This document shows positions 8,256-17,651 of a stretch of DNA of 41,226 nucleotides, in pieces. The position numbers and the translations under genes are program-made. The first letter of the stretch is position 1. Every line of letters begins with the position of its first letter. The notes beneath the pieces were generated by a model. It was not told the origin of the DNA. It worked only from the letters and a program-made list of their open reading frames with translations, and did no database searches. Source of the stretch: Sphingomonas sp. (GTDB lineage Bacteria; Pseudomonadota; Alphaproteobacteria; Sphingomonadales; Sphingomonadaceae); contig JANXUU010000028.1 in NCBI GenBank assembly GCA_025356055.1, forward strand, positions 1 through 41,226. The letters are read 5' to 3'.

Positions 8256-9533
8256 CTATTTGCCGAGGCAGAAGCGGGAGAAGAGGGCGTCGATAGCATC
8301 TTCAACTCCCGCGCGGCCAGTCAAGCGATCAAAGGCAACGCGCGATGAACGAAGCGATTCGGCGAGAAGGAGCAGATCGGTAGAGGCGGTTCGCAGTTGA
8401 TCTGCCGCGTCAGCTACCGCAGTCGCTTGCCGGCGATTGAGAGAAACCTCGCCCTCCGCCGGGAAAAGCGAAGCTGCCACAGTTCCCAGCATGCCGAGCA
8501 ATTGCGGGATGCCAGCCCCGGTGAGTGCAGAGACCGATAAAGCACCTTTGACAACTGGTTCGCCTAAATCGGACTTTGTAGCGATGAGGAGAAGGTGGGG
8601 ATGTGTCGGCGCATCGGCGAGATCGCCCAGCCACAACAGAATTTCCGCCCGCTTGGCCTCGGAGCGCGCGCGCGCAACACCAATCGTTTCCACAGCATCA
8701 GTGGTCTCCCGCAGGCCCGCAGTGTCGATCAGGACAACCGGGACGCCTTCGATTGCGAGCGGGACTTCGATTGAATCGCGCGTGGTTCCGGGAATATCGG
8801 TGACGATCGCTCGATCAGCTCCCGCGAGTGCGTTGACCAGACTAGATTTGCCCGCATTGGGAGGGCCGGCGATGACGACGCGAATACCGTCTTTGAGACG
8901 TTCCGTACGAGGGCGAGCGAGCCAGGTGTCAAGCTCGGTGGCGAGCGCGAGCGCGTCGCGGCAAAGCGCGCTGGTGTCGGTCGCGGTCTCGTCCTCGTCG
9001 CCGACATAATCGATCGCGGCCTCTGCGCGCGCAGACAAGTCGAGAATTCGTGACTGCCAAATGTCGACTTGGCAGGAAAGCAATCCTCCAGCGAACGCGA
9101 GCGCGGCCTGACGCTGCGATTCGGTCTCGGCCTCGAGCAGGTCTGCAAGGCCTTCGGCTTGGATCATGTCGATGCGGCCATTGACGAGCGCGCGGCGAGT
9201 AAACTCGCCGGGTTCAGCCTGCCGAAGGCCCAGTGACGTCAAGGCGTCGAGAATTGCGGCGACTACAGCGCGACCACCATGACATTGATATTCCACGATA
9301 TCCTCGCCCGTGGCGCTGCGCGGAGCATCGAAGCAGAGGATCATCACGGAGTCGAGTTCGGTTCTGGAACGAGGATCGTAAAGGGTCCGAAGCGTTGCCT
9401 CGCGGGGAGGAGGGAGCGAGCCGGCGAGCGCATTGGCTGCCGCCTTGGCCCCCGGGCCGCTGGTACGGATGACAGCGATTGCGGCCGGCGGGCGACCGCT
9501 GCTGAGCGCGGCGATAGTGTCGCTGAATCCCAT
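8256..9533 (-). CDS. mnmE: tRNA modification GTPase MnmE
   Basis: GTPase that works with MnmG in tRNA wobble-uridine modification. The 425-residue protein has the N-terminal tetrahydrofolate-binding domain (DTIAALSSGRPPAAIAVIRTSG), a helical domain and an inserted G domain with GPPNAGKSSLVNAL (G1), GTTRDSIE (K-loop), DTAGLRET (G3) and ATKSD (G4). It ends FCLGK, the variant of the C-terminal C(I/L/V)GK motif that carries the catalytic cysteine. The ATG at 9533 fits the family start. No clear Shine-Dalgarno sequence precedes it, and the stop of a decayed reading frame lies 1 nt upstream. The gene leads the block running toward parB. Confidence 0.96.
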   Translation of the reverse strand: MGFSDTIAALSSGRPPAAIAVIRTSGPGAKAAANALAGSLPPPREATLRTLYDPRSRTELDSVMILCFDAPRSATGEDIVEYQCHGGRAVVAAILDALTSLGLRQAEPGEFTRRALVNGRIDMIQAEGLADLLEAETESQRQAALAFAGGLLSCQVDIWQSRILDLSARAEAAIDYVGDEDETATDTSALCRDALALATELDTWLARPRTERLKDGIRVVIAGPPNAGKSSLVNALAGADRAIVTDIPGTTRDSIEVPLAIEGVPVVLIDTAGLRETTDAVETIGVARARSEAKRAEILLWLGDLADAPTHPHLLLIATKSDLGEPVVKGALSVSALTGAGIPQLLGMLGTVAASLFPAEGEVSLNRRQATAVADAADQLRTASTDLLLLAESLRSSRVAFDRLTGRAGVEDAIDALFSRFCLGK

Positions 9534-9534
9534 A

Positions 9535-9735
9535 TCAAGTCAGGTACGCGGCAATTTCATGCCAGCCTTCGCAGATCGTCTTGCGCGCCACGTAGAGATT
9601 CACCGCCAAGCCGACCCAAGCGACCGAACGGAAGCGCCCGATGTCGATCAGGGCAAGCTCGGCCGGCGCGGTCGGCGCGGTCGGCGCCGAGGGAGGTGAG
9701 CAGCATCGCGATGTCCATGGTAATGCCATGCCCAG
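9535..9735 (-). pseudogene. Decayed fragment resembling a TerC-family C terminus
   Basis: On the minus strand the frame ending at TGA 9535-9537 reads GRFRSVAWVGLAVNLYVARK and continues TICEGWHEIAAYL. This resembles the last membrane helix of YjbE/TerC proteins and parallels the RYHWISWIGFVVILWVAGNM ending of the intact gene at 9769-10431. No family N terminus or membrane core is present. A short ATG frame at 9719 (MDIAMLLTSLG) is in another phase and runs into GC-rich tandem repeats (GCGCCGACC units near 9668-9690). I infer the remnant of a second terC-like gene after deletion; similarity is judged by eye. Confidence 0.4.
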
Positions 9736-9763
9736 CCGCGGGCGCTCCCGCAAGCGGGCATGG
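9726..9763 (-). terminator. Hairpin just downstream of the terC-like gene
   Basis: Outer arms CCATGCCC (9726-9733) and GGGCATGG (9756-9763) enclose an inner stem GCGGG (9738-9742) / CCCGC (9747-9751) with a CGCT loop. It starts 6 bp past the stop codon of the leftward gene. There is no U-run, so it may stabilise the mRNA end or act with Rho rather than be a classical intrinsic terminator. Confidence 0.5.
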
Positions 9764-9768
9764 AGCGT

Positions 9769-10431
9769 CTAGGCGAACAAGCTGGTGATGCCCTTGATGT
9801 GCGCGTCGCCGACCCAGCCGTCGTGGATCATGTTCCCGGCGACCCACAGGATGACGACGAAGCCGATCCAGCTGATCCAGTGATAGCGCTGGACGAGGCG
9901 AGCAACGAGGTTGGCGGCGAGGCCCATCAGGAGGACCGAGAAGGTCAGGCCGATAAACAATAATGCGGGATTGTCGCGGGCGATCGACGCGACGAGGAGG
10001 ACATTGTCGAGGCTCATCGACAAATCGGCAAGGGTGACCTGGATCGCAGCCTTGAGGAAGGATTTTGAGGCGGACGGGCCTTCGACCGCAACGGTGTCGG
10101 GATCGTCGGCGATGACGACTTTCTTCGCCGGGCGGAGTTCGCGCCACATGTTGTAGGCGACCCACAACAGGAGGAGGCCGCCCGCGAAGAGGAGCCCGGT
10201 GATCTTGAGCAATTGCGTCGCGACCAGCGCGAAACCGATCAGGAAGACCAGCGCGATCGACACGCCGAGGAGAAGGACCTTGCGGCGCTGCTTGTCGGGC
10301 AAGCCCGAGGCGATGGTGCCCATGATGACGACATTGTCGCCGGCCATGGTGAGGTCGCCAAGGATGATCTGGCCGAGGCTGGCGAGCCCGGTGGGGGTCA
10401 GCGCCGAGGCGAAGTTGAGGGTCGGAATCAT
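9769..10431 (-). CDS. TerC/YjbE-family integral membrane protein
   Basis: Inner-membrane protein of the TerC family, some members of which export metal ions such as manganese; the substrate here is unknown. The 220-residue product has about seven hydrophobic segments. The paired family motifs are visible: GDLTMAGDNVVIMGTIASGLP near residue 25 and its internal repeat ADLSMSLDNVLLVASIARD near residue 139, each with acidic residues expected to lie in the membrane. The start is the ATG at 10431. It lies between rho and mnmE in the same direction, an insertion into the usual origin-region order, with a decayed relative downstream. Confidence 0.88.
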   Translation of the reverse strand: MIPTLNFASALTPTGLASLGQIILGDLTMAGDNVVIMGTIASGLPDKQRRKVLLLGVSIALVFLIGFALVATQLLKITGLLFAGGLLLLWVAYNMWRELRPAKKVVIADDPDTVAVEGPSASKSFLKAAIQVTLADLSMSLDNVLLVASIARDNPALLFIGLTFSVLLMGLAANLVARLVQRYHWISWIGFVVILWVAGNMIHDGWVGDAHIKGITSLFA

Positions 10432-10498
10432 CGCCGGGCCTTAACGCTAAACCGGCCCACCGACACGCATGAAGCGTGCCGGAAGTGCCGACTCCGCT

Positions 10499-11755
<1,257 letters not shown>

Positions 11756-11967
11756 GTCGGGCTCGTGGATGAGAGCGAAAGGAAAATTCGTCGCGCGACA
11801 GGACGCCGCTCGGAATGGGGCACGCACCGACGAAGGGGAAAAAGGCCGGCGCAGCCGTCTGGAGACGAGCGTTAGGTCTCGGCTTGCTTCAAGTCAATAT
11901 GGGGCAGAGGATCGAGAATCCAGATTCCCAGTCCTAAAACCGCTTCACGCCCTCGTCGTCGTATCGC

Positions 11968-12420
11968 CTAGAACGGCTTCACGATCACCAGCACCACGAT
12001 CAGCGCGGTGGCGATTCCGGGGACCTCGTTCATGATGCGCAGCGTGCGATTGGCGAGCGGGCGCTTGCCGTTCGCCAGCGTGCGACCATAGCTGCCGAGC
12101 CAGCCCTGATAGCCCGTCAGCAACACGACCAGCAACAGCTTGGCATCGAACCAGTGCTGGCCGAACGCGCCGATATGGAAGGCGAGAATCAGGCCGAGCA
12201 GCCAGACGATGACCATCGCCGGGGTAAGGATGATCGCACGGGTGCGGGCCTCGCGCTCGATCCAGGCGCGGTCCTCGACTGACCCCGGGCTGGTGGCATG
12301 GTGGTAAACGTAAAAGCGGGGCAGCAGGAACAGCCCGGCCATCCAGAAGATGACGAAGGTAACGTGGGCCGCCTTTACCCAAGGGTAAGCGTTGCCGAGG
12401 AAACCGATCCAATTGCTCAT
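11968..12420 (-). CDS. hemJ: Protoporphyrinogen IX oxidase HemJ
   Basis: Membrane enzyme oxidising protoporphyrinogen IX to protoporphyrin IX in haem synthesis. The 150-residue product has four hydrophobic helices. The conserved histidine lies in WVKAAHVTFVIFWMAGLFLL, followed by LPRFYVYH; both fit the HemJ (UPF0093) family, as does the length. The ATG at 12420 overlaps the hemE stop by 4 bp (ATGA), so the two haem genes are translationally coupled. rho follows downstream on the same strand. Confidence 0.92.
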   Translation of the reverse strand: MSNWIGFLGNAYPWVKAAHVTFVIFWMAGLFLLPRFYVYHHATSPGSVEDRAWIEREARTRAIILTPAMVIVWLLGLILAFHIGAFGQHWFDAKLLLVVLLTGYQGWLGSYGRTLANGKRPLANRTLRIMNEVPGIATALIVVLVIVKPF

Positions 12421-13478
12421 ACGGGAGCCTTTAGCAGCGCGACGAGCTGTTCGACATGGGTGATCGGCGTGTCCTGCTGAATTCCGTGACCAAGGTTGAA
12501 AATGTGCGGCCGGGTCGGGAAGGCAGCGCGGATGCGCCCGACCGCGGCGCGCAGCGTGTTCCCCCCGGCAATCAGCGCAAGCGGGTCAATATTGCCTTGG
12601 ACCGGGAGGCTTTTAGGGAGTTCGGCGTCGGCCCAGGCGGGGTCGACGGTCTCGTCGAGGCCGATCGCATCGATCCCGGTAAGGCGGGCGTAGGCGGCTA
12701 ATTTGCCGCCGGCGCCCTTGGGGAAACCGATGATCGGGATATGCGGATGGCGTGCCTTCAGTGCCGCAATCAGCCGCGCGGTGGGGGCAATTACCCAGCG
12801 CTCGAATTCGGACGGGGCGAGGCTGCCCGACCAGCTGTCGAACAATTGGAGCGCATCGACCCCGGCCTCGACCTGCCCCGAGAGGTAGGTCAGCGTGACC
12901 TCCTCGATCCGCTCGATAATCGCCTGGAACCGAGTGGGATCGGAATAAGCGAGGCGACGGGTATCGGACTGCTCCCGGCTGCCTTGCCCTGCGACCATGT
13001 AGGTTGCCACCGTCCATGGACTTCCGGCGAACCCCAGAAATGTCGTCTCAGGCGACAACAAAGCCTTTACCCGTCTCACGGTGGCATAAATCGGCGCGAG
13101 GCGCTCCATGGCCGGCTGGAGGCCCTCCACCGCGGCATTCATCAGCGGGGGCGACAGCCGCGGTCCTTCACCGGCGACGAATTCGAGATGCTGGCCGATT
13201 GCGTGGGGCACGATGAGGATGTCGCTGAACAGGATCGCGGCGTCGAAGGCGAAGCGGCGCAGCGGCTGAAGGGTGACTTCGGCGGCGGCTTCTGGGTCAT
13301 AGGCCAGCCCAAGGAAGCCGTCTTTCGTGGCCCTGAGCGCGCGATACTCCGGCAGATACCGCCCCGCCTGGCGCATCATCCATAGCGGCGGGGGATCGCG
13401 ACGCTCGCCCCTGAGCACGGCGAGCAGCGGCTTGTCGGCAGTTTTGGCGTGGGTATTCAGGTCGGGCGAGCTCGCCAC
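12417..13478 (-). CDS. hemE: Uroporphyrinogen decarboxylase
   Basis: Decarboxylates uroporphyrinogen III to coproporphyrinogen III in haem synthesis. The 353-residue product has the N-terminal signature PPLWMMRQAGRYLPEYR with catalytic-site arginines, FSDILIVPHAIG, GFAGSPWTVATYMVAG and the C-terminal FNLGHGIQQDTPITHVEQLV. The start is a GTG at 13478; AGGAAG lies six bases upstream in the minus-strand sequence, and no ATG lies near, which supports GTG. The gene is the leftward border of the candidate replication origin, as hemE is at the Caulobacter origin. Confidence 0.96.
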   Translation of the reverse strand: MASSPDLNTHAKTADKPLLAVLRGERRDPPPLWMMRQAGRYLPEYRALRATKDGFLGLAYDPEAAAEVTLQPLRRFAFDAAILFSDILIVPHAIGQHLEFVAGEGPRLSPPLMNAAVEGLQPAMERLAPIYATVRRVKALLSPETTFLGFAGSPWTVATYMVAGQGSREQSDTRRLAYSDPTRFQAIIERIEEVTLTYLSGQVEAGVDALQLFDSWSGSLAPSEFERWVIAPTARLIAALKARHPHIPIIGFPKGAGGKLAAYARLTGIDAIGLDETVDPAWADAELPKSLPVQGNIDPLALIAGGNTLRAAVGRIRAAFPTRPHIFNLGHGIQQDTPITHVEQLVALLKAPV

Positions 13479-13630
13479 TTATCTTCCTAACTTATAGATT
13501 CTTTAAGAATAGAATGAAGCAGTAGATGGTCGCTGGGTCGCGGGGTTTAGGGCTGCGTCCCGGCTTTGCCAACAGGCGGCTGGGAGGAACGACTCATGGA
13601 GTCGGCGCGAGTCGTCAAGGTCCGTCCCCG

Positions 13631-13639
13631 CTATCCACA
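13631..13639 (+). promoter_or_regulatory. DnaA box, one mismatch
   Basis: CTATCCACA differs from the consensus TTATCCACA only in the first base. It lies inside the hemE-maf gap, 125 bp from the perfect box and in the same orientation. Confidence 0.65.
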
Positions 13640-13755
13640 GCGTGGTGGTCAAGCGACACGGGCTGTGGACGGGGGTGGGGGCCAGGGTCGCGCGAAACGG
13701 GACGAACCGCCGGTCTTTTTCCGCCCCCGCTGCTGGGCTACGGAACATCATGAGT

Positions 13756-13764
13756 TTATCCACA
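13756..13764 (+). promoter_or_regulatory. Perfect DnaA box
   Basis: TTATCCACA, the exact DnaA-binding consensus, 24 bp upstream of the maf start. I saw no other exact copy in the window. Confidence 0.8.
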
Positions 13765-13787
13765 AGCGTGTACCGGACCTTGGCCCG

Positions 13788-14369
13788 ATGACCGTCCTCG
13801 CCTCGGGAAGCGCGATTCGGCGGGCGCTGCTCAAGGGGGTCGGGCTCGAATTTAAGGTCGAGCAGCCGGAAGTCGATGAGAATGCGCTCAAGCAGGATTT
13901 CGCCGGGACGACCGAAGCGCTGGCGACGATGCTCGCCGCAGCCAAGGCGGTCGAGGTCGGCGAACGATTCCCCGGGGAATGGGTGATCGGCAGCGATTCG
14001 ATCGCCGAATGTCGCGGTCGCCGATTCGACAAACCGCGCGATCGTGCCGAGGCGGCCGAGCATCTGCGCTTCTTTTCGGGAAAAGCGCTGTGCCTGATCA
14101 GCGCGGTGGTGCTGGCACGCGCGGGAGTCGCCGAGTGGGAGCATGTCGAGCGCGCCCGGTTGTGGGTGCGGCGCTTGTCCGAGGCCTTCATCGAGGAATA
14201 TCTCGCCGCCGAATGGCCCGGCGTTGCCGGCTGCGTCGGCGTGTTCCGCATGGAGGGACGCGGAGCGACGCTGTTCGAGGCGGTCGAGGGGAGCCATTTC
14301 ACCGTCCTCGGGCTGCCGCTGCTACCCTTGCTGGGCGCGCTTCGGGAGCGCGGTGAGATGACGTCATGA
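13788..14369 (+). CDS. maf: Maf-family nucleotide pyrophosphatase
   Basis: Maf proteins hydrolyse non-canonical or particular nucleoside triphosphates and can affect septation. The 193-residue product begins VLASGSAIRRALL, a variant of the SxSxxRxxLL motif. It continues with PEVDENAL (the conserved VDE), a divergent GSDSIAECRGRRFDKPRD, FFSGKAL and the C-terminal VEGSHFTVLGLPL. The ATG at 13788 is chosen because the 74-codon upstream extension of the frame runs through the DnaA boxes and shows no family similarity. The stop overlaps aroE by ATGA. It belongs to the divergent relatives that lie beside hemE at alphaproteobacterial origins. Confidence 0.9.
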   Translation: MTVLASGSAIRRALLKGVGLEFKVEQPEVDENALKQDFAGTTEALATMLAAAKAVEVGERFPGEWVIGSDSIAECRGRRFDKPRDRAEAAEHLRFFSGKALCLISAVVLARAGVAEWEHVERARLWVRRLSEAFIEEYLAAEWPGVAGCVGVFRMEGRGATLFEAVEGSHFTVLGLPLLPLLGALRERGEMTS

Positions 14370-15190
14370 CGCGCCTCTATGCCGAGGTCATCGGCGATCC
14401 GATCGGCCATTCCAAGTCGCCGTTGATTCACAATTTCTGGCTCGGGAAGCTGGGGATCGACGCTGAGTATCGGACTGAGAGAGTCACCTTGGATACTCTC
14501 CACGACTATCTTGCCAAGCGTCGCCGCGATCCGGCTTGGCGCGGGTGCAACGTGACGATGCCGCTCAAACAATATGTTGCGCCGCTGGTCGACGCGGTCG
14601 ATCCACTCGCCGCGCGGATCGGTGCGATCAACACGATCGTCGCGGGTCGCGACGGATTAAGCGGATGCAACAGTGATGTCGCTGGGTTCATCGAGCCACT
14701 GGCCGAATTGGCGGGCAAAGGCGGCCAAGCTGCGCTTTATGGCACTGGCGGCGCGGCGCGCGCGATCGCGGTCGCGCTGGCCGATGCCGGTTTTCGAATC
14801 GTCATTCACGGCCGCACTGCCGAGCGTGCTCACGTTCTGGCCGCAATGATCGGTTCCGGGATCGGGGCGGCGGGCATGTCCGATCCAACTTTTCTTGGTG
14901 TTGCAAATTCGTCCTCATGCCTGATCGTCAATGCCACCTCGCTGGGCATGATCGGTCAACCGCCGCTGCCGATCTCGCTTGCGGCGCTCCCGCCCACGAC
15001 ATTCGTTTACGATATCGTCACGTCGCCACGCGACACTCCTTTGCTTATCGACGCGAGGGCAAGGGGAATGTGCAGCTTCGACGGGCTGCAGATGCTGATC
15101 GGCCAGGCGGCGGTCGCGTTCGGACAGTTTTTCGGCGAGCATGCCCCACGCGAATGCGACGCCGAACTGCGCGAAAGGCTGATGGCGTGA
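14366..15190 (+). CDS. aroE: Shikimate dehydrogenase
   Basis: NADPH-dependent reduction of 3-dehydroshikimate to shikimate in aromatic amino-acid synthesis. The 274-residue protein has the substrate motif GDPIGHSKSPLIHNFW and the catalytic lysine in NVTMPLKQ. It also has the nucleotide-binding loop YGTGGAARAIAVAL (usually GAGGAARA) and the C-terminal DGLQMLIGQAAVAF. The ATG overlaps the maf stop and its own TGA overlaps the coaE GTG, so maf-aroE-coaE form a coupled run. Confidence 0.95.
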   Translation: MTRLYAEVIGDPIGHSKSPLIHNFWLGKLGIDAEYRTERVTLDTLHDYLAKRRRDPAWRGCNVTMPLKQYVAPLVDAVDPLAARIGAINTIVAGRDGLSGCNSDVAGFIEPLAELAGKGGQAALYGTGGAARAIAVALADAGFRIVIHGRTAERAHVLAAMIGSGIGAAGMSDPTFLGVANSSSCLIVNATSLGMIGQPPLPISLAALPPTTFVYDIVTSPRDTPLLIDARARGMCSFDGLQMLIGQAAVAFGQFFGEHAPRECDAELRERLMA

Positions 15191-15783
15191 CTCTCAAGCT
15201 CGCTCTGACGGGGTCGATCGGGATGGGCAAGTCGACCGTCGCGGCGATGTTTGTCGACGCGGGCATCCCGCTATTCGACGCCGATGCCGAAGTGCGCCGG
15301 CTGCAGTCCGACGGCGGTCCGCTGGTCGAGGCGATCGGCGCGCGATTTCCCGCCGTAATGGTCAATGGCGTCATCGATCGCGACCGGCTCGGCGCAGAAG
15401 TACTCGGCAACCGCGACGCGCTTGCTGCGCTCGAGGTGATAGTTCACCCCGCAGTTCTTACCGCACGTGCGCGATTCGTCGAAGCGCATCACGGCGCGCA
15501 AGCCTTATTGTTCGACATCCCCTTGCTGTTCGAAACCCATGGCGAAAGTGCGTTCGACATTCTGATCGTCGTCTCCGCCACCGACGTCATCCAGCGTAAG
15601 CGCGTGCTCGCTCGCGCCGGAATGAATCGCGACAAATTCACTGCGATCATGGCGCGCCAAATGCCCAACGAGGAGAAGCGTCAGCGCGCCGATTTCGTCG
15701 TCGATACCAGCGGCAGCCTTGACGAAACCCGCGCCGAAGTGATGCGCATCCTTGCTTGTCTCGGGCTGCCAACGGGTCGATAA
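15187..15783 (+). CDS. coaE: Dephospho-CoA kinase
   Basis: Last step of coenzyme A synthesis, phosphorylating dephospho-CoA. The 198-residue product begins VTLKLALTGSIGMGKSTVAA with the P-loop GSIGMGKS. It has FDADAEVRRL, VIHPAVLTARARFV and DIPLLFE, all characteristic. The GTG at 15187 is preferred, since the open frame further upstream lies inside aroE; GTG overlaps the aroE stop by four bases (GTGA). Confidence 0.95.
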   Translation: MTLKLALTGSIGMGKSTVAAMFVDAGIPLFDADAEVRRLQSDGGPLVEAIGARFPAVMVNGVIDRDRLGAEVLGNRDALAALEVIVHPAVLTARARFVEAHHGAQALLFDIPLLFETHGESAFDILIVVSATDVIQRKRVLARAGMNRDKFTAIMARQMPNEEKRQRADFVVDTSGSLDETRAEVMRILACLGLPTGR

Positions 15784-15790
15784 GAACGTC

Positions 15791-16486
15791 ATGCGCGAAA
15801 TAGTGTTCGACACGGAAACGACCGGCCTCAACCCGGCGGGGGGCGACCGCATCGTCGAAATCGGCTGCGTCGAAATGTTCAACCGGGTCGAGACCGGACG
15901 CGAATATCACGCTTACTTCCATCCCGAACGGCCGATGCCAAGCGAGGCCGAGGCGGTCCACGGCCTGTCCGACCGCTTCCTCAGCGACAAGCCCTTGTTC
16001 CGCGACAAGGCGCAGGAATTGATCGACTTTCTCGGTGACGCACCGCTCGTCGCGCACAATGCCGGGTTCGACTTCGGGTTCCTCAACCGCGAGCTCGAGC
16101 GGTGTGGGCGCAACCCGATATGCCTGAGCCGGATGGTATGCACCCTGGTTCTCGCGCGAACTCGCCACCCCGGCGCCAAGCATAGCCTCGACGCCCTGTG
16201 CAGCCGCTTCGGGGTCGATCGCAGCCAGCGGGTCAAACATGGCGCGCTGCTCGACGCGCAATTGCTCGTCCAGGTTTATATCGAGCTGACCGGCGGCCGA
16301 CAGATCGGTCTCGGCCTCATCACCGACGTTTCTTCGACGGCCGGATGGGCGCCTACCGCACCGATCGACCGCCCTGTCCGCGAGGCTCGACCTCATTTTG
16401 CGAGCGATGAAGAAATCGCCCGTCATCGTGCGTTCATTGCTCGGCTTAAGCAGCCGTTGTGGGAGCGTTTCCTGCCGGCGGCATGA
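15791..16486 (+). CDS. dnaQ: DNA polymerase III epsilon subunit (proofreading exonuclease)
   Basis: 3'-5' exonuclease that proofreads the replicative polymerase. The 231-residue protein shows ExoI VFDTETTGLNP, ExoII VAHNAGFDFGFLNREL and ExoIII epsilon-type HSLDALCSRFGVD followed by HGALLDAQLLVQVYIEL, so all catalytic acids are in place. The ATG at 15791, 7 bp after the coaE stop, is the family start. The maf-aroE-coaE-dnaQ order is common in alphaproteobacteria; here secB, which often joins this group, is not seen. Confidence 0.95.
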   Translation: MREIVFDTETTGLNPAGGDRIVEIGCVEMFNRVETGREYHAYFHPERPMPSEAEAVHGLSDRFLSDKPLFRDKAQELIDFLGDAPLVAHNAGFDFGFLNRELERCGRNPICLSRMVCTLVLARTRHPGAKHSLDALCSRFGVDRSQRVKHGALLDAQLLVQVYIELTGGRQIGLGLITDVSSTAGWAPTAPIDRPVREARPHFASDEEIARHRAFIARLKQPLWERFLPAA

Positions 16487-16512
16487 TCCGTCGGTGACGT
16501 AGGAGAGTGAAT

Positions 16513-17100
16513 TTGGATATCAGGGTTTCGGGACACCAGGTCGATACCGGTGAGGCATTGCGCACGCACGTCAGCGAACGGATTGGCGCCATCACCGACA
16601 AGTATTTCTCGCGCGCAGTCGCTGCCAACGTCACCTTTGGGCGCGGGCCGTATGACGATTTTACGTGCGATATCGTCTCGCCGGTGTCGCAGGGCGTCGT
16701 GCTCAAGGCGTCTAATCGCGCCAATGACGCGCATGTCGCGTTCGAAGGCGCGGCGGACAAGATCGAGAAGCAATTGCGTCGCTATGTGAAGCGGTTGCGC
16801 GAACGCCGCGGGCAGGCAGTCGAAAGCAATGGTGACGAAATTCCCGCGATCCAGGCCAACGCCGGCTACACCATCTTCGCCGCGCCCAAGGACGAAGAGA
16901 GCGAAATTCCCGACAGCCCGCCGATCGTCGCCGAGACTCGCGTGGACATTCCGGAGGCGAGCGTCGGCGACGCCGCGATGATGCTTGACCTGCGCAACAC
17001 AAATGCGCTGATGTTCAAGAACGCCAAGACCGGCGACTACAACATGATCTATCGTCGGGACGACGGGACGATCGGGTGGGTTGAGCCCGGCGGGTCCTGA
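16513..17100 (+). CDS. hpf: Ribosome hibernation-promoting factor, long form
   Basis: Binds the 30S subunit in stationary phase and promotes inactive ribosome dimers. The 195-residue protein has an N-terminal HPF/RaiA domain (DIRVSGHQVDTGEALRTHV through RYVKRLRER). A linker and the C-terminal ribosome-dimerising domain (ALMFKNAKTGDYNMIYRRDD) follow, so it is the long type. The start is set at TTG 16513: AGGAG at 16501-16505 lies 7 bases ahead. The GTG at 16507 is only one base from the same AGGAG and is less likely. ptsN follows, as in the well-known rpoN-hpf-ptsN grouping, but rpoN is absent here. Confidence 0.92.
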   Translation: MDIRVSGHQVDTGEALRTHVSERIGAITDKYFSRAVAANVTFGRGPYDDFTCDIVSPVSQGVVLKASNRANDAHVAFEGAADKIEKQLRRYVKRLRERRGQAVESNGDEIPAIQANAGYTIFAAPKDEESEIPDSPPIVAETRVDIPEASVGDAAMMLDLRNTNALMFKNAKTGDYNMIYRRDDGTIGWVEPGGS

Positions 17101-17178
17101 CAACCGTTGTGCAGCGGTCTATCGCGCTGTCCTCGGGAAGGGCGACGGGCCTGTCACCAAGTCACGAAGTTCCGGCCG

Positions 17179-17643
17179 ATGCAGCTTTCCACTCTCCTCG
17201 ATTTCGACTCGATCCGCATTGGGGTTGCAGCGCGCACCAAGCGCGGACTGCTCAACCAGCTCGGGCTCGATGTGGCGCATCGGCTAGCGGTCGATCCAGA
17301 CGCGATCCAGCAGTGCCTCGCGTCACGCGAACGGCTCGGATCGACCGGATTTGGCAATGGGGTGGCGATCCCCCACGGTAAACTGGCGGGCCTCACCGGG
17401 GTCTATGCGATGGTCGCACGGCTCGCCGAGCCGATCGACTATAAGTCGGTTGACGAAGCCCCGGTCGACATCGTCTTCCTGATGCTGTCGCCGCCCGATT
17501 CCGGGGCCGATCATCTCAAAGCGCTCGCCGCGATCAGTCGCGTGGCGCGCAATTCCGCCACTCTCGAGAAATTGCGCGGGGCACGAAGCCGCGATGCGTT
17601 CGCCGCGGTGTTGATGGGCGCCGATGAGCGCGACGTCGCTTGA
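17179..17643 (+). CDS. ptsN: PTS IIA-like nitrogen-regulatory protein PtsN
   Basis: EIIA(Ntr) protein, phosphorylated on histidine by the nitrogen-type phosphotransferase chain and acting as a regulator. The 154-residue product has the phosphorylation site GNGVAIPHGKLAGL. It also has VDIVFLMLSPPDSGADHLKALAAISR, typical of the family. The ATG at 17179 is taken; open sequence to 17107 lacks family similarity. It sits downstream of hpf and a DUF1491 gene follows within a few bases. Confidence 0.93.
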   Translation: MQLSTLLDFDSIRIGVAARTKRGLLNQLGLDVAHRLAVDPDAIQQCLASRERLGSTGFGNGVAIPHGKLAGLTGVYAMVARLAEPIDYKSVDEAPVDIVFLMLSPPDSGADHLKALAAISRVARNSATLEKLRGARSRDAFAAVLMGADERDVA

Positions 17644-17651
17644 GTCTGCCC

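Larger units (their letters stand above)
13479..13787. other. Candidate chromosomal replication origin (oriC)
   Basis: A 309-bp gene-free gap between leftward hemE and rightward maf. It starts with an AT-rich stretch at 13479-13530 (CTTATAGATTCTTTAAGAAT region), unusual in this GC-rich DNA and suitable as an unwinding element. It contains a perfect DnaA box TTATCCACA (13756-13764) and a one-mismatch box CTATCCACA (13631-13639). A weaker inverted TGTGGAC lies at 13664-13670. Genes on each side mostly point away from the gap, and parABS, rsmG and mnmG are close by. Adjacency of the origin to hemE is known in Caulobacter; its assignment here is inferred. Confidence 0.72.

Noticed and set aside
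13566-13787. A 74-residue N-terminal extension of Maf
   Set aside because: The extra sequence lacks Maf similarity, is low-complexity, and would place the DnaA boxes in coding DNA; the ATG at 13788 matches the family start.
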